Assembly (NCBI GenBank): GCA_013397435.1
Contig: VZRG01000772.1
Span: 124,001 to 188,000 of the forward strand
Reading direction: 5' to 3'
DNA from: Erythrocercus mccallii
Taxonomy: Eukaryota > Chordata > Aves > Passeriformes > Dicruridae
DNA length: 64,000 nt
Under the pieces are notes generated by a model, which was given only the letters and a program-made list of their open reading frames with translations, ran no database searches and had not been told where the DNA came from. The number at the start of each line of letters is the position of its first letter. Position 1 is the first letter of the stretch. Below, piece after piece: positions 1 to 12,736 of the stretch. Both the position numbers and the translations under genes were made by a program.

Positions 1-2317
1 TTGTTAAATATATTGGTCAATTCTTTGTGGGGGAAGGAAATTTCTCCACATGATGGGGAACTGTGCCATAAAGTTATGCTATTTCTGGATCACTGCTGTC
101 CATCACCTGCAGAGAGTTCTGCCATAAGCTGATTCTACTTGGGAACACCCAGAGGGAGTAGAACCCTGTGTTCTGTGGTTAGAATTATACTGGTGAAAAA
201 GCAATATATTTTAAAAACTTGAGCAGTGAAAGTGTTGGCAACTTAAATTAAAGCCATGTGATGAAACACAGCAGAACTGCTACAGGCCTGTCAAATAGCT
301 GTGATTATGCAAAGAGGAACATAGACAGAGTCTGGCTGTCTAAAACATACTGCAAGTCCCAGCTAGTGGCTACTCTCTATTCAGAGACTGTGAGGCTGGA
401 TTAATATCATGCATTTATGTGAATACATAGCTACACTCCCTGGCCTTTAGCTCACAAGAACCACTACTTTAGTTCTGAAACTTCTATCTCTTTTCTTGAC
501 AAAGACTTTGATAGAGTCTCCAAAGTTTAATATCAACATATTTGTCTTGCTAATACATAGAAACTGTAATAAACAAAACCTATCTCCCTAACAAGACTAT
601 CTACTTACCACACTATCTAACCACAGAACATGAGTGCTCTTGGCATTTTTTGCTTTCTTTTAAAGTCAAATATTTGGAAGAAATATTGTGATAAGTTAGT
701 TTTCTGTAAAATGGATGAGAAGGTGTTGCTCAATGAAACCTTGCGGGTTCATGGACATGGAAATCCCACCTGTGGGTTATCATAGGGAAGAGCAGATGCT
801 TGCAAAGAAATCTGAAAGTGCTTAAGCAAGAGGCCTGTTCGGTCTGGAAGTGAGCATTGTTTTATCTGCAGTAAGGTACAAATAGTGTTGCAGGAAATAG
901 GATTTGACCTAGGACTAAATTTTTTAGTACCTAGGGTGGTTGTTATGATGTAAACCTGTTAATAAGTGAAGCTATTTATATTAATGACCCAGACAACGTC
1001 TGTGACTTGCAGTTCTGAGTTCATTCTAAATCAAAGAAAATTACTTCATGAAAAGGCAGTGGAGTCTGGGCGTTTTTAATAGGATTCAGATCCAGAAGTT
1101 AATTTGAATGCCTATATATAGTCATTCTAAAAATGAAAAACATCTACTAGGCCATGGCCAATATAGCCTCAGCATTAAGCCTTGCCATGAGGACTGTCTG
1201 CCTGGCATCAGCAATGAGCAGTGAGGAGAGCACCAGTTACTTCTCCTTTAGAAGCACTCTGCTTTGGGAAAATCCAGACAACACAGACTTGGTGTAAGCT
1301 TCTGCCATGAATAGGAATTTCCCCTGTGCTTGTTACCAGCAAGAACATATACCTGACAAATGCAAGAAAAACAAGTAACATTCATTTGGCTTTGGAATAG
1401 CAAATTTAAGTATCTAATGTTACCTCTGAATCACTTGCAGGTCTAGAACAGGAAATACATAGCTGAGATGGAAGTGTCAAAACTTTTAAATGGCTGATTA
1501 TGACTTCTTAAAGTTATTATGCACTAAATAATTTCTCTGCACACTGAACCTCACTGTAATAACAAAATTGGCTGTGATTTATGATTACATTTGGCAACAA
1601 TCACCATTTCCCACTGTAGTGTGAAATTAATATCATACGTTGTAGTTATGTCATTTATTGATCACAAGTGAACAGATTATACTCCACAAACTTGAAGAAA
1701 ATCTGTGCTATTACTTAATTAGAATCAGTATCAATGCATAAATTAGAACAGTATTTACAATCACTTCACTAATTAAAGGCTGAAAAGTCTTCACTATATA
1801 ACCTGTAATTTAAATAATAACCTCAGACTTGGAGTCATGTGTCAGTAAAATCAAGTTTGGCTTCCAACATGGCAGACTGTATTTCAGATTTTTTTTTTCT
1901 GTGACTACTATTTGTTTACTATGCATAGAGTCTACCCTAAAATGAGTTTTCATACAGCATTAATCTACACAGATTTATGAATTCCATTTTATGGCTTTCT
2001 CTCTTTTGTTCCTTCCCCTCTTCCCCACTTCCTAAAATGGGCCTTTTTTTGGCTACAGTGCAGTAGTTCCTGTGTTCAAACAGAGAGTCATCTAACATGT
2101 TCAGAAGGGAACCTCGTCTTTGTTGCTTTTGAGAAAGCTTTTCACAAAGCTCCTGATTTTATATTGTGAGCTCAGGAACAGCATTGCAGACATGAACCTC
2201 ACTAAGTACAAATGCTTGTCTGTTTGCAATAGGAAGTTTAGTAGCAAACTAATGCAGGGTGAAATGGTTTAGCTGGGTTTTGCCCAAGAATGGCTTTGTT
2301 CAGGATCTACTGAAGTA
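1..2317. other. Intergenic, no gene or recognised repeat
   Basis: AT-rich single-copy-looking sequence with frequent stops in all frames. The part at about 1500-1810 is rich in TAATTA/ATTA homeodomain-type words and could be a conserved non-coding element. Confidence 0.6.
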
Positions 2318-2551
2318 GAAATAGAGGGAAACATGGAAAATATAAGTTGGATATTAAGAAAAAGGTTTTTACAGAAAGAGTGAGAAAGCACTGAAATGAT
2401 CTGCCTGGGGAGGTGGTGGAGTCACCATCCCTGGATGTGTTTAAAAAGATTGGATGTGACACTCAGTACTGTGGTTTAGTTGGGGTGTTGTGGCATGGGT
2501 TGGACTCGATGACCTTGAAGGTCTCTTCCAGCCTATGATTCTGTGGTACTG
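2318..2551 (+). mobile_element. CR1 LINE 3'-end fragment
   Basis: The sequence follows the avian CR1 3' end: an agaaaaaggttttta-acagaaagagtg motif, then aggtggtggagtcaccatcc, ctggatgtgtttaaaaag, a ggttggactcgatgaccttg block, and a tail with gattctgtgg. It is 5' truncated and diverged. Plus orientation. Confidence 0.9.
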
Positions 2552-3848
2552 AGCATGGACTGGGACACTGGTGCCTTTCCAGTTTCAAACAGATCAAGAA
2601 CATTCTATGGGTTGAACCAGAGGCAAAAGAAATGACCTGAGAGGAGGAGTGAAAAAGTAGATGGAAATGTTTCCATGGTGTTTGCTATACATTCCTTCTT
2701 CCTATTTCTCCTCATCTAAGGATTTCTTCCAATTTTTTTTTTTCCCCTACTGGAACTGAAATACCTTTCATTCCCTTTTGGGTATATTTTTAGACCAGAG
2801 GAGACACCATCTTCTTCAAAGATAAGGTCTCTGGTAAACATGTCCATATCGTACATGTATTATGTCTTCTATTGCTCTGGTCTGTATCACTCATAAATAC
2901 TTTGATTTTTCTTTTATTGTCAATTGAAAATAGATAAACATTATATTGGTGACTTTAGAGATCATCTCCATTTAAAGCAAATTTTTCTGGATCTACATAT
3001 ATTCAGAATTTCTCTTGCATCACCAAAGCAGAAGTTTGTGAATAAAAGATTCTATTTTTAATTCCTTTGATATAATTTGAAACTATTTTTGGAACATATT
3101 TTCCAGGAGGCTTTTTTATTAACTGGTAAAAACTTCATACTCCTCAGTCTGCTCCTTAGGGGATAGTTTTTCTTAAACAAAAGGAAAAGATTAAGTTTAT
3201 AAATATGACTACTTTACAATAAAACAAAAAGGTCAAGAAAAATATACATTGGAAGTGCTGGGAATTAAACATCAGTAAGCAGTGAGAGAATATTTGGCTA
3301 AATGTAGCTCATGAGAGCCAGTTAGCCAAATAACATACAGCAGATAATGTACAGGAAAACAGTATATATAATAAAATACAGGACTGCCTTTTCCCCAGAA
3401 TTTTATATGCTGTATAATAAGATATAGAAAAATGTGTCTGTATCTTCTGCATATAGTTTTCCTTTAAAGCTATGCTTCTTCAAGTGTGTTTTACTTGAAA
3501 ATTTTATGGTTTGCAGGGAGAGAACAAAATGCTATTGCTTTTTTTCACTCTTTGCATCTTACCAATATCTCACAAGCTTTTTTGGCTCCAGTTTCTGATT
3601 CCTTGTGGGTGCCTGGCAGTCAGTGATTTATACCAATACATTAGGTCAACCTAAGATCACATATACTCCCTAAGAATATTAGGCAGAGACTTTGCTCTCC
3701 TCCCAAAGCCACAGAAATCAGACCTGTCCTTCTCATGAGACATGAGTTGTTGCCTGATTCCCAAGATCTCAGGTTGCTGGCCTGAGAATTTCCTTGAGGT
3801 TGCTGTTCCTCAAGGTAATAAGGTTTTCTGTCTTCTCCTTATCCTTGG
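2552..3848. other. Intergenic, no gene seen
   Basis: AT-rich sequence with no recognisable coding region or repeat. Frames of 60-120 codons starting near 3742 overlap the LTR to the right and are chance. Confidence 0.55.
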
Positions 3849-4458
3849 TGTCTCACACCGAAGCCAGAGACGACAAGTTGAGTCCAACAGTCCGTGTTAT
3901 CAAAGTTGTTTATTCATGGCTATCTATCAGTTCTTGTTTGGCTTTGCAAGGCGTCCCCAGCAAAGCAAGACACGAGGCTGGACTGCCCGGATCAGAGAGT
4001 CCCGTACCTTAAGTACCGTACCCTTGACCCAATCACAGTCCACAACGTATTTTTTATTTACAAAATTTCTACCAATATCTACTACCTATGCTAACATGTC
4101 ATTTCTACTCTAAGCCAATCTCTAACATCCAGCTCAGGAGAAGATGGGGGACGAGAGCAAGAACAAGGAGCATAGGGGCCACACCCCAAATCCTCCATCT
4201 TGTCTCTTCAGCCCCCTACACTAAGAATCCTAATTTCTATACTCATATTCTATAACAAACCAGCTACTACTTATTTTAAATTCTTAGGCTTTGTGCTTCT
4301 TCCTGCATGTGAGCATTCACTCCCATGGCCAGGGATCACAGGCAGTGTCCTCCTGGGCTCTGTGTGAGTCTGTCTGACCCCCCTGTACAGATCCCAGACC
4401 CTCCTGTCCAGTCTCCAAACCCTCCAGGGCGGCCAGAGGGATATTCTGGACTCCAACA
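3849..4458 (-). mobile_element. Solo LTR of an endogenous retrovirus (ERVK-like), limits approximate
   Basis: The right part resembles the better-bounded LTR at 14866-15473: both share a block reading cctccatcttg, a cagccagaggga-type end, and gttgtttatt near the left side. The minus-strand AATAAAC in that last block suggests minus orientation. It starts TGTCTCAC and ends CCAACA. No clean target-site duplication is seen, so the ends are uncertain and the copy is older. Confidence 0.7.
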
Positions 4459-7400
4459 CCAAGAGATTAATCTAGCAGGACTCACTTGGTAACTTTTTTC
4501 TCTGAAAGCAAGGAAGTAATGCGATTTTGAGAATTAGGTTGCCTTCTAAATGTGTCTGCAGGGAGGACTTTTTCCAAAAGAAATAACTAAGCAAGAAAAG
4601 GGAAAGGAAACCCAGAAGACCTCTGCCTGAACAGTATATATGTTAAACAGTGAACAAGTGTGAGGCCTTCATAATATAACTTGGAGTAGTGCACATTTGG
4701 ACAGCTGCATTGTTTCACTGCACCTTGGGGTTCGTTTTCATCTTAATCCAATACTAATGGTGACTCCACACTCCTAAGAGTGGCTGTAATTTCATACTCC
4801 TTCTCAGTCTGGAAAATGTCATTGAATTTGGCTTGTATCTGCACAGTATTTCTCTCCAATTTTAAACTAAGAGTTTAAAGGGTTGGGTTTATTCATTTAG
4901 CCTCCCATGATTCTATTAATATCAGATAACTTCTATTTTAAAACATGTTTGGATAGTTATAACTGAGCTCCAGATGACTCTTTTCAAAATAAGCAAAGGA
5001 CCAGTAATCTTCCTTATCAAGAAAATGAAATGTCCCATTGAGTTCTTTCCTATTTTAATGACCTTCCATTTTTCTGGTTGATCCATGATACTGTGAGAAA
5101 ATTAATATAGCAGAGTCTTTTATCCTTGTCTAGGTCAAGAAAACATACTAAACTTAGTCATAATAATTGGATGTTTCAGCTGTTGAGAAAATGATCCACT
5201 TCTGGGCAGGATTTTTCTATCAGCTTAAATTAAGATGAATCAGGCTAAACATCACCTCAGGTGGTTAACTTTCTAAAAATCATCTGTGCAAGAAAGCCTG
5301 CAGTGCTTCAACAGCTGACAAAGGGAATAATAGATTGTATAGGTTAGAGAAAAGGTATCCAGGAACAAGAGTGTCACACAACACAGCAGTGTGTAGCACA
5401 GCATATTCAGTACCAGCCTTTCAGGAAAAAGGTGGCTTTGGAAACCCTGTCCCATATATTGAACTGTCATTCAGTTCTGGAAGTAAAATGTCTGGTACTT
5501 GAAGACTGACAGGAAAGAAGTAGTCCGGGAAGACACAGGCATTGCCCCTCTATTACAGACCAGGAGTGGATCTTTCTTACAAAAGATTATTTTTTTCTTG
5601 GTGCATGGTGATCCCTGGTCTGGACTCTGCAAAGACTCCAAGAAGTATAAACCCATTCATTTTTAGGGCTGCCACTGCTAAAATTTTGCCCTAATAATTA
5701 TTTTGGGAGGACCCAAATTTTAAAGAAATTTTGCCTAAATGCAAAAATTTAATATTTTAAAATAAATGGCAGATTAATTAAACTGCCATTTGACTATTGG
5801 TTATACCTTTTTTCCTCCTTTGTTCTCCTCTGATTTTCTAACCAGATGCTATTTCTACCAAGTCTTCACAATCCCCTCTGATTTTAGTGAGGGGAAAAGA
5901 AAATCTCTTTTTTATTGATGTGACAGAAGGACCAGTGTTGCCTCTTCTCCTGCTCTTCATTATTTTATTTTGTGTCCTCCTTTTTTTTCCTGCTTAATTT
6001 TACAGTTACAGGAAATAATTCCATTCCACATACCCAGGAGAAGACCAAGAATAGATATAGTAAAATATCTATGGTAAATAAATCAGGTTCAATCTGTCTT
6101 TTGCATATATCTGTCCTGTTCTATTCTGTCCTTGTTTTTTGTATTCATCTACTGTTGATGAAAAATCACACTAGTGTAATGCAAGATGTCCACAGGTATT
6201 ATGAATATCCCTTCATAGATCTCCATTGAGGGATACAATATGGGGTCAACTCAAAGTCAGTCCTGATTTATTGATGCAAACAAACATATTTGCACAGAAA
6301 ATAACACTCTGTCCCTCAGTTAAAGAAATATAAAGATATTGATGCCAGAAATTATGTTTAAAATAAAACAATAACTTTCTTTTGCAGGGAGAACTGTTTG
6401 CCATATCCAAGAAATTTGTCTTATTTCAATGAATTTTAAAGAGAACATGAGGGCAAGGAGGCGCACAGAAAGTACACTTAAAAATTCTTAAATTAAATTT
6501 TTCATGGTAGTGAAGCCTGTGGGTATGCTACACCAGCTTGTAGAGAAAATAAACAAGAAGGAATAAGTTTAAACTGAAGATTATGTTCATTAAAGCAGGG
6601 AGGAAAATGCTTCATTTTTAATTATCCATGTGTTTATCAGTGCAGTTATGTCTTTTGTTCTAATCAAAAGCACCTTATCTGTAAATGAGATATCTAAGAG
6701 AACAAAATTACTAATTTTTCTCATCTGCTAGTAAAGGGAAAATCTTGAATACTGTTGGGGAGATGCAGGCTGGAAAACCCTGACATTGCAGGAAGAAACA
6801 GCTTCTTCACAAAATGCAGACTGATGTCTCTGATAAACTGAGATGAAGCACTGGCCTGAAGGTTAAGTTAAAATCAAGGTTCATGAACAGCAACAAAGAG
6901 CACTAAAGTCTGAGGAAAGAATAAGTTATTAGCTAGGAATATTTGTCTTTATGTCCAAATAGATGACTGCTTCCATCAATTTAAAATGCCTGCAATGATA
7001 TATTTATGCATTGTGTGGTCTGTTGTTTTGAGTGTCTTGATCCTCTTCTCATTTGCATCAGATCCTTGTGGATATAATCCCACTGTTAAAAGAAAAAGTG
7101 GAGTTGGGCTCTTGAATAAACCTGCTTTGGTTTACTCTGCTAGAGGTATGGAATCAAATATTTACTTCTATGGATTTATTCTGTGTTTCACTAAAAACAT
7201 ACTCTATTTCAGTGTTGCTTACACTACTAAAGTATGCTCTTGGTCTTCAGGTTTGCACTGGTGGGAAAACCCTGCCATAACACATGAGGTTAGCATGAGG
7301 TAGTCAGAAAAGAATAAATATTTGCATGTAAGCACTACGGACATAACATCCAGATCTTCATGTGGTATAATTGAAGAAAATAGCTTGCCAGGTGAAGATG

Positions 7401-8369
7401 TTCTGACGGCAAATGAAGGTAAATGTAGGTACTCATCTTTTACTTAAATCTGTCTTTAGATATTTAATATGTACCATGATGACAAACCTTGCATGATAGT
7501 TTTTTCCATCTACAATCATGGGAACATGATGTGAATAAGTTAGAGTTTTGAGTACTCCAAGATGACTTGGTCTTTCTGTTCCAAATATTCTGGTTTTTTC
7601 CCAGGCATTTGGTAATTAATTCATACAACAACAACCACAACAATTTTCAAAGTAGAGATGAAGACAAAAGTCCCATCAGTTAAAGAGACGCTTACATGCT
7701 GAAAAACAGTAAAAATGTCTCCTTTGCAGTGACAAGGTATTTAAATGTTTCCTGTCTTGCTCATGGTGATCTTGTTTCAAAATTATCTCATAAGAGTCCT
7801 GTTAGTTGTATTCATGTTTGTTTCTACGTGTTAGGAAAATATGTTACCTAGCCTAGCTCCTTGCTTCATACAGCAGTATTCTAAATAATCAATTTCTCTT
7901 CACTTCCAGAATTGAAGAAACATGCTCTATTTTTGAACTTTGGTGCATGTTGAATTTTAATGAAAATAAAAATATTTTTTCTTTCCCTTCTACTGTAAAG
8001 AAATTATTAGTAGTTAATTATTATTTTTTCTCTCTCCATGCTGTTCATCTGTAAATATATATATATAGTGCATAATTCAAGACCACAATTACTCAGATTG
8101 TAATTTTTTTTCAGTGCTTGAAGAGGCTTTTCTTCCCCCACCCCAACACACCAGTGTATGAAGGAGCAGAGGAGAAGCTAGAGATGGAAAGGATGTATTA
8201 GGGACCAGAGGGTTTTAGTCTGGTTGCTGGGAGAACTGTAACTAAACACAGAGATGTGATAGTATCTGCCTCCATCAGGCAGCAGGTATAGACAGTTCAA
8301 TCACAGTAAAAGTGACTTTTCAAGAACAGGCCTCAATAATTGGGAGGCAATGACTGGCACTTACTGAGC
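4459..8369. other. Intergenic, no gene seen
   Basis: AT-rich sequence with no coding region I can support. The 85-codon (5972) and 105-codon (6986) open frames have no recognisable domain and I take them as chance. Confidence 0.6.
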
Positions 8370-9256
8370 TGAGCTCAGACAAAATTACAAAAGCTTTTGA
8401 AATGATGATTAAAACTCAGGATCGTGACTGGAAGGATATAGACACCATGTTAGAAGTGTTGTTTGATAGTACAGAAAGAGAGGTGGTTATTAAAACCTGT
8501 AGAAGGTTTGTGGAAGAGCAAATTATGTTGGATAATTTGCTGGGTACATTGGACATTAATTTTTTCACCGCAGATCCTGAGTGGGACCCTAATGTGTCCA
8601 TGTTTAGAGAGAGATGAAATAGGTATCAATAATGGATACTATATGGAATTAGACATGCCATGCCAAAGGCTATCAATATGTCAAAATCATTTGAAATTTA
8701 GCAGGATTGCAAGGAATCACCAACTAAATTTTTAAGTCATCTGAAAGAAATGGCTCAAAGATGTACTAATATCAGTCCCGAAGAAAAGGAGAGAAAAACT
8801 TAATTAGCCACTACATATGTGGGGCAATGCTCAGATGAGCACAAGGGAACTACAGAAGGCTCAGGAACAAGAGCAGTATGATTTAGGGAAGCTGTTAGAT
8901 GTTGCTTGGGTAGTTTATTAGAATAGAGAAAAAGAATGAGAAATAACGAAACAAAAAGTAGTTGTAGTTATGGAAGGAATTTCCAAAGGAATGGTGCCCC
9001 TGGAGAAAGGAAGGGGATGAGGGCATTGGCAACCTACCTCAAATTCTCCCAGGAAACTTGATATAAATCAATGTGCATACTGTAATGAAGATGGGCATTG
9101 GAAAAAGAATTGTCCGCAGTTGAAACCTAAAAGCCCCCCTCTCGTGGCCATCACCAATGACTGTGGCAGACCAGAGGATTCTTCTCCAGATGAACCTCTG
9201 ATTACAACTGAGTTGGGAAATGAGGAAGAAATTTACATTTTCTCAAACCTGTGGTA
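8370..9256 (+). pseudogene. gag: Endogenous gammaretrovirus-like gag remnant (capsid-nucleocapsid), broken
   Basis: The first open piece (8402-8617) reads as capsid, with MIKTQDRDWKDIDTMLE and DPEWDPN, both typical of gammaretroviral (class I) Gag. Further capsid-like words (PKAINMSKSFE, near 8660) follow after a stop. A single CCHC zinc knuckle (CAYC, GHW, NC) is encoded at 9072-9113 in a different frame, as in class I retroviruses, which carry one knuckle. The frame is broken by several stops and at least one frameshift, and no pol or env follows. The copy is a dead fragment. It is followed directly by part of a 3' LTR. Confidence 0.88.
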
Positions 9257-9331
9257 AAGAAACACCCATCTAAAAATTTTGGGACACTGAAGACCACCGA
9301 AGAAGACACCAAAAGACCAGATAAGGACTTC

Positions 9332-10328
9332 TGATAAGGGGTGTGACTATGTAAAATAAAGTAATATATATAATACTGTCTCGGTTTGAAGAGACAGGTA
9401 TCTGCCAAGAAAAGCTGGAGTTTTTCTTGGAATGGAGAATGTAAACCCCCTTCCCTCCGAATTACTATAATTTTGCAATTAAGGGCTTTCAGGCAAAGCT
9501 TTGGGAATAGGGATAGCAGTTCTTTACTAACAATATTAAAAATACAAATGTAGTAATACAGAAAGACAAGAAAACAAAACAAACAAAAACCCTAGAAAAC
9601 CCCTGACAGAGTCAGGGACGTGACCTGACACCCTGTTGGGCAGGGTGTTAGAAGCAGTCCAGATGAATCCTCCTGGAGTAACAGATGCGGTTCTCTGGAG
9701 TAAAGGTGATCCCACAGAGAAGTCCAGTGGTGGAGAAATGGGTCCCATCTTCCTCTGTAGGAGCCAGTGGAGAAACCGGAATGTCTGGTGTTCCTCCCTC
9801 TCCCCTCTTTTATCTAGGCAGGGAACTTCAGACCCTCCCACCACTGGGTGGAGCATCTCACAATGGGATGATGTAATGTGCAATGTCATTGGTGAACCTT
9901 AATGGCCCATTATCAGCAGATATCCCCCCCACCCCGGAGGGAAGATGAGTGGTGAAAGAGATAAGAAACACTGTCCCACCTGGCTTTAACAGCTGGGCCA
10001 TTATCAGAAAGCATCTGCCCCCCTCCCCCTGTAGTTACAAGAGATATAGAAAAAGAAACACATTTTCCCCAACTGCTTTCAACAGATGAAATAGAATTCA
10101 CTTTTTTTTTTTTTTTTTTTTGGTTCCATAACCCAGGACAAATACATATAATATAAGTAAGCTAATGAATATGTAATCAGTGTGTAAGGTAAAAAGTTAA
10201 CCCAATACTTGGCACAAATTATCAGAGGAAGGATCCTCCGAGTGAACTGTGCACTGCAATTAAGAATGCCTGCTTTCTAATACTCAAAACTGTGTCAGAA
10301 ACTTTCTATCCTACCAGTTTTGGTATCA
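9332..10328 (+). mobile_element. 3' LTR of the gag-bearing ERV, split by a later LTR insertion
   Basis: After the gag remnant, sequence starting TGATAAGG at 9332 runs to 9376 and resumes at 10146-10328, ending GGTATCA. The termini TGATA/TATCA are inverted matches. The right part has the typical R-U5 words aagaatgcctgctttctaa, with the poly(A) signal mutated to AATTAAG. A second LTR (9377-10140) interrupts it. No matching 5' LTR was found to the left. Confidence 0.65.
9377..10140 (-). mobile_element. Solo LTR (ERVL-like, 5-bp TSD), inserted in an older LTR
   Basis: The element starts TGTCTCGG and ends CCAGGACA. It is flanked by a perfect 5-bp duplication AATAC (9372-9376 and 10141-10145). A minus-strand GATAAAAG TATA-like motif at about 9808-9815 suggests minus orientation. 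A 20-nt T run lies at 10102-10121. It is 764 bp long. No internal retroviral region remains. Confidence 0.87.
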
Positions 10329-10782
10329 GAGGTTTGATGGTTCTGTGCCAGTCTTGTGTATGAGCTTTATGATTTCTGGCCCTTTTGGGTAATTGTTTTT
10401 CCTGCACCTTTTGAGTCATGCTGTTGACTCCTCAGCAATGCTGAGGATTTTGTTAGCATCACATATAATTCTCCCTGAACAGACTTATAATCAAGGCAGT
10501 TATCGAAAGTCCTTGGCACTCTAACTTTTGTGGTATTTTGCTATTGAATTTTATATCTTGCTACCGAGAAATTACAAACTGTGCCATATGGGGGAGTGAG
10601 TGAGAAAACAGTTGCTGTTGCTGCTTAACTTAGATTTGCAGTGCATTTCTGGATCACAGCAGAAGACATATTTTTGGGGTTTTGTTTATGTTGGATGGCA
10701 ATTCCAACATTAAGTTAGAAAGTGATTCCTCTGCTTTTCCAAGTATTCCTAGGAATGCTATGGGCTGCAACATCTTCTCCAT
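10329..10782. other. Intergenic, nothing recognised
   Basis: Short AT-rich gap between two LTRs, with no coding signal. Confidence 0.5.
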
Positions 10783-11222
10783 TGTTGTGGTTTAGAAATG
10801 GTACTCTCCAGTTCAGTGCCCTCTCCCACTGAGGCTCCAAAACCATATACTGCTCACTTGCTACCCCCCTCCTCTTTTCCCCAAGAATTGGGGGCACAAA
10901 AGGCAAAGCTCATGGGCTGAGATAAGAACAATTTACTGGAAACAGCAATGAAATAGGAAGAGTAACAGCAACAATATTGATAACAAAAGTGTACAAAGAA
11001 GAGAGTGCAGAGCTCAACTGCAGGTACAGTGACAGCAGCCACATCACCCAGACTGCACCCTCCAGCTGGAGACAAACATCCCTCACTGCTCTCTCTACCA
11101 CACTAGCTCCACCAGAAGGAATGGCCTTCTCCTTGAAAGGGGGAGAGAAAATTTGTTCCCTGCATCTCTGGCAGTGATTAGAGGTAGTATTGAATAACAG
11201 GATCCTGGCTGAAACTGGGGCA
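10783..11222 (-). mobile_element. Solo LTR (avian ERV, imperfect 5-bp TSD)
   Basis: It starts TGTTGTGG and ends GAAACTGGGGCA, with flanks TCCAT (10778-10782) and TTCAT (11223-11227), a 5-bp duplication with one change. It contains the family word caaagctcatgggctgagat. About 440 bp, probably minus orientation. Frames up to 117 codons on the minus strand here are non-coding shadows. Confidence 0.75.
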
Positions 11223-12580
11223 TTCATTTTGGATGCTTTGCCAATAGCAGAGTCGCCATACATGGGCTACTGAGACTGTATTTGCAAATAAATTTAGTTT
11301 TTCAGTGATGTGATAACCCATCCAAAATGACAACATACCTTTTCTTGATCTGCAAATTGTCCTTTAGTGACATTTATTTTCATATGGATTTTTAGCAAGA
11401 TGGATGATTCTAAGTTAATTTTTCCAGTACTAGCTTTACAAGCATAAGTTGAAATCTAAATGTGCATGATAAACCTCACATTAATTTTTAATAAAGTCCT
11501 TCATAGGACATATACCTCTCCTAAACTTTTAGTTGAAATTTAATACTGGGTCCTGTGGTAGGATTAGTCTTTTGATGTACATTGCACCTTTCTCCTCTTT
11601 CTTCCTTGTGTTTAAAATCTTTTCTGGACCCACTAGAGAAACAGTTTCTTCATTGTTCTACATTTTCTTCTGTGAACAAAAATTGTGTCAGGTCATCTCC
11701 ACTAAATTTTCATCTTGTCACAGGCTACAGGTCCCTTTTTCTCTCCTGTGGTAGCAAAAGAGAGAAAAGACATAGAATGAATAGGAGGATGTATGAAACT
11801 TTCACCTAATTACTGTCTTTCCTTGAAGGAAATGAGTTTTTCTGAGTGTTTTGTTTGTTTAGGGTTTGGGGGGCAGAGCTGGTTTTTTGGAGGGGTTGTT
11901 GGGTTTTTTGTTTTTTATTTGGAAAGGACATTGAGCCAGAAGTGTCCCTTCCGATAAAAAACAAGAAGAAATAGCTTGGTAACCAAAATCTACAGGTTCT
12001 CTTCACAAAGCTGTTCCCCAGTAATTGTTCTGCTAATTTCCTGGTCATGTCAGAAACTGTGTTTGTTGAGGCCAAGCGATTTGCATGTAGGTGTACAGTA
12101 TGCAGATCATAACCACATTTCTTCTCTTGTGGGCATGACATGTGAGAGCTTCTTCATCTGTCTTAAGAAAAACCTGCATGTTCTTCCTTTGGGAGCTCAA
12201 ACTCCAGACTAAATAGCATCTTTCAAATCACCCCTTATGACAGCTCCTCAGAAAAGACATCAAGAGCTTCAGTTACAGGCTTGCAAATAAAACCCTGACC
12301 CTGGTGTGCTGAGAGAACTTGTTGCTTATGTAACCAGAACTGTTTCTGGAGTTTGTGAGCTACCCCTTCCACAGTTAAGGCTGAATGGCAGCTCATGGGT
12401 ACCCAGCAAAAACAAAAACAGGTAAAGTGATGCTTGTCTCAGAAGTTAAATGCCAGGTTTCAAGTTCAAGTGGCTTGTGAATCTTTCAGACTTAACCATA
12501 CTCAACTCATTGGCAGGGTGGAAAAAAAAACCCCATTACATCAGACCACAGCATTTTAGCTTCTTGATAAAAGATACCAA
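11223..12580. other. Intergenic, no gene seen
   Basis: Contains a G/T-rich low-complexity stretch at about 11835-11930. Open frames up to 111 codons have no recognisable homology. Confidence 0.55.
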
Positions 12581-12641
12581 NNNNNNNNNNNNNNNNNNNN
12601 NNNNNNNNNNNNNNNNNNNNNNNNNNNNNNNNNNNNNNNNN
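12581..12641. other. Assembly gap (61 N)
   Basis: A run of N directly abutting an (AAGG)n microsatellite. The repeat probably stopped the assembly, so its true length is unknown. Confidence 0.98.
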
Positions 12642-12736
12642 AGGAAGGAAGGAAGGAAGGAAGGAAGGAAGGAAGGAAGGAAGGAAGGAAGGAAGGAAGG
12701 AAGGAAGGAAGGAAGGAAGGAAGGAAGGAAGGAAGG
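12642..12736. repeat. (AAGG)n microsatellite
   Basis: About 24 near-perfect copies of a 4-bp purine unit, bordered on the left by N bases. Open frames reading it as Arg-Lys-Glu-Gly or Leu-Pro-Ser-Phe repeats are artefacts. Confidence 0.98.

Noticed and set aside
8402..8617. Capsid-like frame considered as a domesticated, functional gag gene
   Set aside because: It is only 71 codons and ends in a stop, while the related downstream sequence continues in shifted frames with more stops. It is a decayed fragment.
9202..9902. 126-, 117- and 88-codon frames
   Set aside because: They read across the solo LTR at 9377-10140 and its border; no retroviral protein motif in those frames.
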